Under the pieces are notes generated by a model that saw nothing but the letters and a program-made list of their open reading frames with translations, was not told the DNA's origin and made no database searches. A program made the position numbers and the translations under genes. From Rhizobium etli CFN 42 (GTDB taxonomy: Bacteria; Pseudomonadota; Alphaproteobacteria; Rhizobiales; Rhizobiaceae): a stretch of DNA of 64,000 nt. The stretch lies in NCBI RefSeq assembly GCF_000092045.1, contig NC_007764.1, positions 124,001-188,000 of the forward strand, written 5' to 3'. This document shows, one piece after another, positions 58,623-64,000 of this stretch; positions within the stretch are counted from its first letter, which is position 1; each line of letters starts with the position of its first letter.

Positions 58623-58640
58623 TGTACATTATATTGGACA
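58623..58640. promoter_or_regulatory. Candidate IclR operator
   Basis: TGTACATTATATTGGACA is an imperfect palindrome (7 of 9 positions pair). It lies 47-64 bases before the sugar binding-protein start, in the divergent promoter shared with the IclR regulator gene. This is a position-based assignment. Confidence 0.4.
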
Positions 58641-58686
58641 AAAACAGATGGCAAGCGCTAACGCTGCCACACAAAAGGGGATCGAC

Positions 58687-59757
58687 ATGAAAAATTCTAA
58701 GAACAGCATTTCCGCATCGCGTCGCCGCCACCTTCTCGCCGGCGCTGCCGCTGCTGCCACCCTGCTCGTCTTTTCGCCCGGCACGGCCTCGGCCGCCGCC
58801 AATTGCATCAAAGGTGACAGGAAGGCGCCATACACGATCGGCTGGGCCAACATCTATTCGGTGCCGACCTGGATGAAACAGACCGAAGGCACGATCACGG
58901 CTGAAGTAGATGAGTTGAAGAAGGCAGGCCTGGTCAAAGACCTGAAGATTACGGATGCGCAGGGCAACGCCCAGACGCAGATCCAGCATATCCAGTCGAT
59001 GATCGATGCCAATGTCGACGCCATCGTGGTGATCGCCGGTTCCTCCACCGCCCTCGACCGCGTCATCTCCGACGCCTGCGACAAGGGTATCGCGGTGGTG
59101 AATTTCGACAGCCTGGTCAATACCGACAAGGTGACGGCGAAGATCAACACCGATTCCAACGAATGGGGCGCGACGGCTGCCAAGTGGATGGTCAGCCAGC
59201 TCGGCGGCAAGGGCAAGATCATCGTCATGAACGGCCCTGCCGGCATTTCGGTGAGCGACGACCGCCGCAAGGGTGCCCAGCCGGTTCTCGATGCCAATCC
59301 AGGCATCCAGGTGATCACCGAGACCAATACGGAATATAATGTCGCGCCGGCACAGGAAGCGATGACAAGCCTGCTTTTCGCCAATCCGGAAATCGATGGC
59401 GTGCTGTCGCTCGGCGGCGCCTTGTCGGCCGGTTCCGTTCTCGCCTTCGAGCGTCAGGGCCGCGATCAGGTGCCGACGACAGGGGAAAATGCGCGCCAAT
59501 TCCTCGAACTGTGGAAGGAGAAGGGGCTGAAGGGCTGGGCGACGATGCAGCCCAATTGGCTCGGCGCGCTTTCCGTCTATACCGCCGTCCAGGCGCTGCA
59601 AGGCAAGGATGTCCCTGCCTTCGTCAAGGTGCCGCTGCCGGTCATCGACGACAGCTCGATCGGCAGCTATCTCGCGCGCGCCGACAAGTTCCCGGCCGAC
59701 GGCTATATCTACTCGGACTACGACAAGGCGCTCTTCGACAAGCTGCTGACCAAGTAA
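58687..59757 (+). CDS. Sugar ABC transporter substrate-binding protein (CUT2)
   Basis: 356 residues. The signal peptide is residues 1-36 (SRRRHLLAGAAAAATLLVFSPGTASA) with basic residues ahead of the core, cleaved near ASAAA. The type I binding fold is seen in YTIGWANIYSVPTWMKQTEGTITAEVDELKKAG, IDANVDAIVVIAGSSTALDRVISDACDKGIAVVNFDSLV and KGKIIVMNGPAGISVSDDRRKGA. ATG 58687 is taken, with AAAGGGGATCGAC immediately upstream; an ATG at 58648 would add 13 residues. The ligand is unknown. The next gene starts 23 bases after its stop. Confidence 0.9.
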   Translation: MKNSKNSISASRRRHLLAGAAAAATLLVFSPGTASAAANCIKGDRKAPYTIGWANIYSVPTWMKQTEGTITAEVDELKKAGLVKDLKITDAQGNAQTQIQHIQSMIDANVDAIVVIAGSSTALDRVISDACDKGIAVVNFDSLVNTDKVTAKINTDSNEWGATAAKWMVSQLGGKGKIIVMNGPAGISVSDDRRKGAQPVLDANPGIQVITETNTEYNVAPAQEAMTSLLFANPEIDGVLSLGGALSAGSVLAFERQGRDQVPTTGENARQFLELWKEKGLKGWATMQPNWLGALSVYTAVQALQGKDVPAFVKVPLPVIDDSSIGSYLARADKFPADGYIYSDYDKALFDKLLTK

Positions 59758-59779
59758 TCCGCGTCTGGGGAACGTCGTC

Positions 59780-61294
59780 ATGACGGAAGAAAACCCGCTG
59801 CTGGAAGCCCGGCAGGTGTTCAAGGGATTTTTCGGCAATCCGGTTTTGAGGGGCGTCGACATCACCCTTCTGCCGGGCAGGGTTCACGCCCTGCTCGGTG
59901 AAAACGGCGCCGGCAAGTCCACTCTGATCAACCTCCTGTCCGGCGCCCTCCAGCCCGACGGCGGGTCCATCCTTGTCGACGGGAAACCCGTCGGGCGTTT
60001 CAGCCCGGCGGCGGCCCGCAAAGCCGGTATCGCTGTGGTTCAGCAGGAGCTGAGCCTGACGGCCAGTCTCTCGATCGCCGAAAATATCGGGCTCGGCGCC
60101 TTTCCGCGCCGCTTCGGTCTCATCGATTACCGAGCGCTTCATCGCCTGGTGCAGGAGGTGTGCGGCATGGTGGGGCTCACCGAACCGCTCGACACGCCGG
60201 TCGCCGACCTCGCGCTCGGCCGCCGCCAGATGGTGGAGATTGCGAAGGCGCTGTTCCGCAAACCGCGCGTGCTGATCCTCGACGAGCCGACCTCGTCACT
60301 CTCGGCCCATGAAGCCGGCATCCTTGCTCGGCTGATCGAGACGCTTAAGGGTCGCGGCATCGCGCTCCTCTATATTTCCCACCGTCTCAACGAGGTGCAG
60401 GCGCTCTGCTCGCATGTCACAGTGCTGAAAGACGGCGGGGTCACTGCGGATCAGTCGCTCTCCGGCATCGACGGCGAAGGGTTGGTGCGTCTCATGGTTG
60501 GCCGCGAGACCGGCGACCTGTTCCCGCCGCGAGCGGCCACGGCGCCCGGTGTCATGCGCATCAGCGTCGAAGGTTTTTCCGCCGGCATGGTTCGCGACAT
60601 CGCCTTCTCCGCCCGCGCCGGCGAGATCGTCGGCATCGGCGGGCTCGTGGGGCAAGGGCAGGAAGACCTGCTGCTTGGCCTCTACGGCGCCATTCCGGCC
60701 GCAGCCGCCCGAGCGGAAATATCCGGCAAACCTGGCCTGCCCGCTGATGTCGCCGAGGCGAATGCGGCAGGGATCGTCTATGTCCCGGCCGACCGCAAGC
60801 ATGAGGGGCTGGTGCTGCCGCATTCCATCGCCTCCAATCTCATCCTGCCCTCGCTCGGGCGGCTCGCCGTCAAGGGCCTGCGCGACCGGCCGGCGGAAAA
60901 CGGCTTGGTCGCCGATCTCGCGCACCGCCTGACGATCAAAGGTGATACGGCCCGCCCGGTACAGGCGCTTTCCGGCGGCAACCAGCAGAAGGTGGCGCTT
61001 GCCAAATGGCTGCCACTCGATCCTGCCGTTCTGCTGCTTAACGATCCCACCCGCGGCGTCGACATCGAGACCAAGCGGGAAATCTATCTCATGCTCCGCG
61101 CCTTCGCCGCCGAAGGGCGGCTCATCATCCTTGCCAGCTCCGATACGCCGGAACTCGTGCATCTCTGCGATCGTGTCGTGGTTCTGCGCGAAGGCCGCGT
61201 CGCGGCGGTGCTGTCGCAGGATGACATCAGCGAAGGAGCGATCGTCGGTGCGGCCATGGGCGTCACCGCCGCGGCGCAGGGAGAGGCGGCATGA
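59780..61294 (+). CDS. Sugar ABC transporter ATP-binding protein (CUT2, dual domain)
   Basis: 504 residues with two nucleotide-binding domains. The first has GENGAGKST, LALGRRQMVEIAKAL and LILDEPTSS. The second has the family's degenerate Walker A GLVGQGQEDLLLG, LSGGNQQKVALAKWL and LLLNDPTRGVDIETKREIYL. It is the energising subunit for the two permeases that follow. The start codon ATG 59780 lies 23 bases after the binding protein. The stop overlaps the first permease by four bases (61291-61294), so translation is coupled. Confidence 0.92.
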   Translation: MTEENPLLEARQVFKGFFGNPVLRGVDITLLPGRVHALLGENGAGKSTLINLLSGALQPDGGSILVDGKPVGRFSPAAARKAGIAVVQQELSLTASLSIAENIGLGAFPRRFGLIDYRALHRLVQEVCGMVGLTEPLDTPVADLALGRRQMVEIAKALFRKPRVLILDEPTSSLSAHEAGILARLIETLKGRGIALLYISHRLNEVQALCSHVTVLKDGGVTADQSLSGIDGEGLVRLMVGRETGDLFPPRAATAPGVMRISVEGFSAGMVRDIAFSARAGEIVGIGGLVGQGQEDLLLGLYGAIPAAAARAEISGKPGLPADVAEANAAGIVYVPADRKHEGLVLPHSIASNLILPSLGRLAVKGLRDRPAENGLVADLAHRLTIKGDTARPVQALSGGNQQKVALAKWLPLDPAVLLLNDPTRGVDIETKREIYLMLRAFAAEGRLIILASSDTPELVHLCDRVVVLREGRVAAVLSQDDISEGAIVGAAMGVTAAAQGEAA

Positions 61295-62253
61295 ACACCA
61301 ATTCCTCATCCCGACTCTATCCCTCGATCCAGATGCGCCGCAATCGCGGCCTCTCCGGCCTCTATCTTGTCGTCGCGGCCTTTCTCATCCTCTATGCGAT
61401 GCTCTTCCCGGGCATCCTTTCGATCGGCGGCTTCTCGAAATTCACGCAGAACTGGTTCCCGCTCGCACTCGTCACCATGGCCCAGGCGCTGCTCATGCTG
61501 AATGGCGGCATCACGCTGGCGATCGGTCCGCTCGTCAGCCTCGGCGCGGTCATCGCCGCGACGACGATGGAAGGGGCGCTCGGCGTGTCGGGCGGCATTC
61601 TCGCGGTCGCCGCCGCCGGCCTTGCGGTCGGCGCCGTCACCGGCGCCATCGTCACCTATCTGAGGCTTCCTGCGATCATCGTCACGCTCGCCGGCTCCTT
61701 CATCATCAGCGGTGTCGCACTCATTCTGCTGCCGCGGCCGGGTGGCACCGTTCCCGACTGGCTGTCGACGGTGCTGGCCGGCCACACGGCCGTTGCCTTT
61801 CTGATGCTCGTGGTGATCCTGGCGCTCTGGAAAGCCTTCCTGGCGACGCCGCTCGGTCTCGGCATCTATGCGGCCGGCGACAACCCGGTCGGGGCGTTCC
61901 GTTCCGGCGTTCCCGTCGAACGGGTGAAGGTCGCGGCTTTCGCGCTCTCCGGTCTGCTGGCTGCGCTGACCGGCCTCTTCGTCGCCGCGCAGACCGGCTC
62001 CGGCGATCCTGTCATCGGCACGCCCTTCACGCTAAACTCGATCGCTGCCGCCGTGCTCGGCGGCGTCGGCTTCCTCGGCGGCAAGGGCACGATGCGCGGT
62101 GCGATCTGCGGCAGCCTGCTGCTCTCGGTCATGATCAACGTCATGTTCTTCCTCGGCTTCCCGCCGGTGGCGCAATATGTTGCTCAAGGCTTGATCATCG
62201 TCGGCGCGGTTGCCGTTCCGGAACTTCTCGGCGCGTGGAGGGCAAGACGTTGA
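61291..62253 (+). CDS. Sugar ABC transporter permease 1 (CUT2)
   Basis: 320 residues of the RbsC-like family: LSGLYLVVAAFLILYAMLFPGIL as the first helix, MLNGGITLAIGPLVSLGAVIAATTM, YLRLPAIIVTLAGSFIISGVALILLP, the ATPase-contact segment LGIYAAGDNPVGAFRSGVPVERVKVAAFALSGLLAALTGL, and NSIAAAVLGGVGFLGGKGTMRGAICGSLLLSV. The ATGA overlap with the ATPase and the GTTGA overlap with the second permease show that the three are co-translated. Two different permeases make a heterodimer, unlike the single-permease importer at 35601. Confidence 0.92.
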   Translation: MNTNSSSRLYPSIQMRRNRGLSGLYLVVAAFLILYAMLFPGILSIGGFSKFTQNWFPLALVTMAQALLMLNGGITLAIGPLVSLGAVIAATTMEGALGVSGGILAVAAAGLAVGAVTGAIVTYLRLPAIIVTLAGSFIISGVALILLPRPGGTVPDWLSTVLAGHTAVAFLMLVVILALWKAFLATPLGLGIYAAGDNPVGAFRSGVPVERVKVAAFALSGLLAALTGLFVAAQTGSGDPVIGTPFTLNSIAAAVLGGVGFLGGKGTMRGAICGSLLLSVMINVMFFLGFPPVAQYVAQGLIIVGAVAVPELLGAWRARR

Positions 62254-63191
62254 ACATCGTCAGATCAGCATTCCGCAACCCGCCGCTCCTGACCTTTCTT
62301 CTGGTGGCGCTCGTCTGGATCGTCGCAAGCTTCACGCTGCGCGGCTTCGGCGCCTACGGCCATTTGCGCTACCTCCTCGAGCTCGCCGCCGTGATCGGCA
62401 TCGTCGCCGCCGGGCAGACGCTGGTTATTCTGATGGGCGGCATCGACCTTTCCGTCGGCGCGGTCATCACGGTCACGGCGATCCTGTTGCCCCTGATTTC
62501 GCCGGCATGGGATCCGACCGGCCTTGCCGGCATCGCGGCGGCCCTCGCCATCGCCACCGGCATCGGCTTGATGAACGGCGCAGGTGCCACCTATCTCCGC
62601 GTCCCACCGATCATCATGACGCTTGCCATGGCGACCTTCCTGCAGGGCTTGCTCATCATCGTCGCCGGCGGCAGCGCCGTCACCGTCAGCAATCCCGCAG
62701 TCATCATGCTCGGGCAGGCGCGGCCGCTCGGCATTCCCTCGGGCATCATTCTGTGGGTCGCCGTCGCGGTCGTCGTCTTGCTGCTCGTCCACCGCATGCC
62801 GATCGGCGCGCGTTTCCTCGCGCTTGGAGCGAACCCGCTGGCCGCCCGGCTTTCCGGCGTCAGCGTCACGCGCAACACGGTGATCGCTCATACCCTGTCG
62901 GGCTTTTTCGCGGGGCTTACCGGCATTCTCGTGCTCGGCATGAACCGGCAAGGTTACGTCGGCATCGGCGATCCCTATCTGCTGACCTCGATCGCCGCCG
63001 TCGTGCTCGGCGGCACCTCGATTCTCGGCGGCCGCGGCACTTATGCCGGGACCATTCCGGGAGCGATCCTGCTTGTGACGGCGACGGCGCTGATCACCGT
63101 CGTCAACGCTTCGCCGGGCTGGCGGTCGATCATGTTCGGCACGCTGATCCTCGCCCTTCTGCTCGTTTCCGGCCGCGAGGCGCGCCGATGA
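62250..63191 (+). CDS. Sugar ABC transporter permease 2 (CUT2)
   Basis: 313 residues: NPPLLTFLLVALVWIVASFTLRGFG, IVAAGQTLVILMGGIDLSVGAVITVTAIL, YLRVPPIIMTLAMATFLQGLLIIVAGG, the contact loop GARFLALGANPLAARLSGVSVTRNTV and SIAAVVLGGTSILGGRGTYAGTIPGAILLV. The start is TTG 62250, which overlaps the upstream stop; GGAGGG (62237-62242) is seven bases away and the frame before it is inside the first permease. Its own stop overlaps the hydrolase ATG by four bases (63188-63191). Confidence 0.9.
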   Translation: MNIVRSAFRNPPLLTFLLVALVWIVASFTLRGFGAYGHLRYLLELAAVIGIVAAGQTLVILMGGIDLSVGAVITVTAILLPLISPAWDPTGLAGIAAALAIATGIGLMNGAGATYLRVPPIIMTLAMATFLQGLLIIVAGGSAVTVSNPAVIMLGQARPLGIPSGIILWVAVAVVVLLLVHRMPIGARFLALGANPLAARLSGVSVTRNTVIAHTLSGFFAGLTGILVLGMNRQGYVGIGDPYLLTSIAAVVLGGTSILGGRGTYAGTIPGAILLVTATALITVVNASPGWRSIMFGTLILALLLVSGREARR

Positions 63192-64000
63192 CGGGACGCT
63201 ACGATGGGCCGGTGATCGACCCGCACCACCATCTCTGGGACCTCGGCCTGCAGCGTCATCCCTGGCTTCAGAAAGCGCGGGCATCAGGCGAAGAGATGGT
63301 GTTCGGGAGCTTGGCGCCGATCCTGCGCGACTATGGCATCGACGATTATCGCGCCGACGCCGCGCGCCAGAATGTGGTTGCGACCGTCCATGTCGAGGCC
63401 GGCTGGTCCGTCGCCTACCCGCTGGAGGAGAGCCGTTGGCTGGATGGGCTCGACCGCAGCTCCGGTGTGGCGCACCGTTATGTCGCTGGCATTACCCTCG
63501 ACCGGCCGGACGCCCTGCGCCTGCTCGAGGCGGAAGCGGAACGTCCCAACGTCGTCGGCATCCGCGATATTCTGAGCTGGCATCCCGACGCGGCCAAGAG
63601 TTTTGCGTCGCGTCCGGATCGCATGAGCGATCCTGGCTGGCGGGCGGGTCTTGCCCATGTCACGCGGCTCGGGCTGGTCTTCGACCTGATGCTCTATCCC
63701 TGGCAGATGGCTGAAGCGCTCGAGCTCGTACAGGCTTTTCCGGCGACGCTTTTCGTACTCAACCACGGCGGAAGCCCTGCCGACAGGACGCAGGAGGGCA
63801 TGGCGCTCTGGCGCTGCGGCCTGCGGGCGCTCGGCAGAGAGCCCAACGTGCGGCTCAAGATTTCCGATCTCGTCGCCTACGACAATGACTGGACACTCGA
63901 AAGCCTGCGGCCGGTGATCGAGCATTGCCTCGATTGTTTCGGGCCGGCACGCTCGATGTTTGCGAGCGATTTTCCGGTCGCCGGCTTGCACGCCTCTTTC
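63188..64000 (+). CDS. Amidohydrolase 2 family (COG3618) lactonase/hydrolase, cut by the right edge
   Basis: The first 271 residues are present; the frame is open to the end of the window. It starts MTGRYDGPVIDPHHHLWDL, the D-x-H-H-H-L-W metal site of COG3618 TIM-barrel hydrolases. VVATVHVEAGW, VLNHGGSP and MFASDFPV follow, all family landmarks (further metal and catalytic His/Asp). Characterised members open sugar lactones such as L-fuconolactone or L-rhamnono-lactone, or related dicarboxylic lactones. The ATG overlaps the permease stop (ATGA), so it is part of the importer operon and probably acts on the imported sugar's lactone. About 15-30 residues of the usual length are likely missing beyond 64000. 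Confidence 0.87.
   Translation, partial: MTGRYDGPVIDPHHHLWDLGLQRHPWLQKARASGEEMVFGSLAPILRDYGIDDYRADAARQNVVATVHVEAGWSVAYPLEESRWLDGLDRSSGVAHRYVAGITLDRPDALRLLEAEAERPNVVGIRDILSWHPDAAKSFASRPDRMSDPGWRAGLAHVTRLGLVFDLMLYPWQMAEALELVQAFPATLFVLNHGGSPADRTQEGMALWRCGLRALGREPNVRLKISDLVAYDNDWTLESLRPVIEHCLDCFGPARSMFASDFPVAGLHASF

Noticed and set aside
1..64000. Search for CRISPR arrays, transposases, phage genes, toxin-antitoxin pairs, tRNA or rRNA
   Set aside because: No regularly spaced repeats, transposase motifs or structural RNA signatures were seen. The window looks like stable metabolic DNA.

Overview
The window is high-GC, densely packed alpha-proteobacterial DNA, most like a Rhizobium (R. leguminosarum/etli group) chromosome or large replicon. 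The evidence is the gene repertoire: a carnitine operon with a dehydrogenase-thioesterase fusion, an MctP/MctR/MctS-type monocarboxylate system, many ABC importers with little else, and a compact intergenic inverted repeat resembling rhizobial RIME-type elements. No rRNA, tRNA, phage, insertion sequence, CRISPR or replication gene was seen. This is a metabolic uptake-and-catabolism region.

Layout. 1-5.2 kb: a truncated membrane signalling protein (CHASE4-like sensor), a divergent orphan amino-acid-type binding protein, a glutathione-independent formaldehyde dehydrogenase, a small conserved-looking unknown, and a DMT exporter with its divergent LysR regulator. 5.2-18.8 kb: a quaternary-amine operon. 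A CdhR-type GlxA/AraC regulator diverges from cdhC, a cdhA-cdhB fusion, an acyl-CoA dehydrogenase, an ADP-forming type acyl-CoA ligase, a CaiD-type hydratase and a five-part oligopeptide-family ABC importer. Together they could take gamma-butyrobetaine or crotonobetaine through carnitine to glycine betaine. 18.9-24.3 kb: a second, paralogous Tat-exported binding protein with its own HTH regulator and two esterase-type hydrolases. 24.6-27.4 kb: an ECF sigma factor coupled to a membrane VWA protein, then a composite inverted repeat.

27.5-38.2 kb: a sugar-acid regulon (lactonase, LacI regulator, L-idonate 5-dehydrogenase, 2-hydroxyacid dehydrogenase, gluconate 5-dehydrogenase, gluconokinase, a beta-hydroxyacid dehydrogenase and a CUT2 sugar ABC importer). 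It is tied together by repeated copies of one palindrome, TGTTATCGATAACA, in front of its transcription units. 38.4-46 kb: an SsuD-like monooxygenase, a chemoreceptor with a CheR-tether tail, and the MctS/MctR/DUF3311/MctP monocarboxylate uptake system. 46-50.8 kb: an Lrp regulator divergent from a polar amino acid ABC importer that ends in a homocysteine S-methyltransferase, which suggests a methylated sulfur or betaine substrate. 50.8-53.3 kb: a MarR regulator and a ClC-CBS transporter sharing a 21-bp palindrome. 53.3-57.4 kb: an SsuABC-type importer with an NtaA/DszA-type flavin monooxygenase. 57.7-64 kb: an IclR regulator divergent from a CUT2 sugar importer and a COG3618 amidohydrolase/lactonase cut by the right edge.

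Functions are read from motifs and remembered family sequences. No database search was run, and all substrate assignments are inference unless stated.
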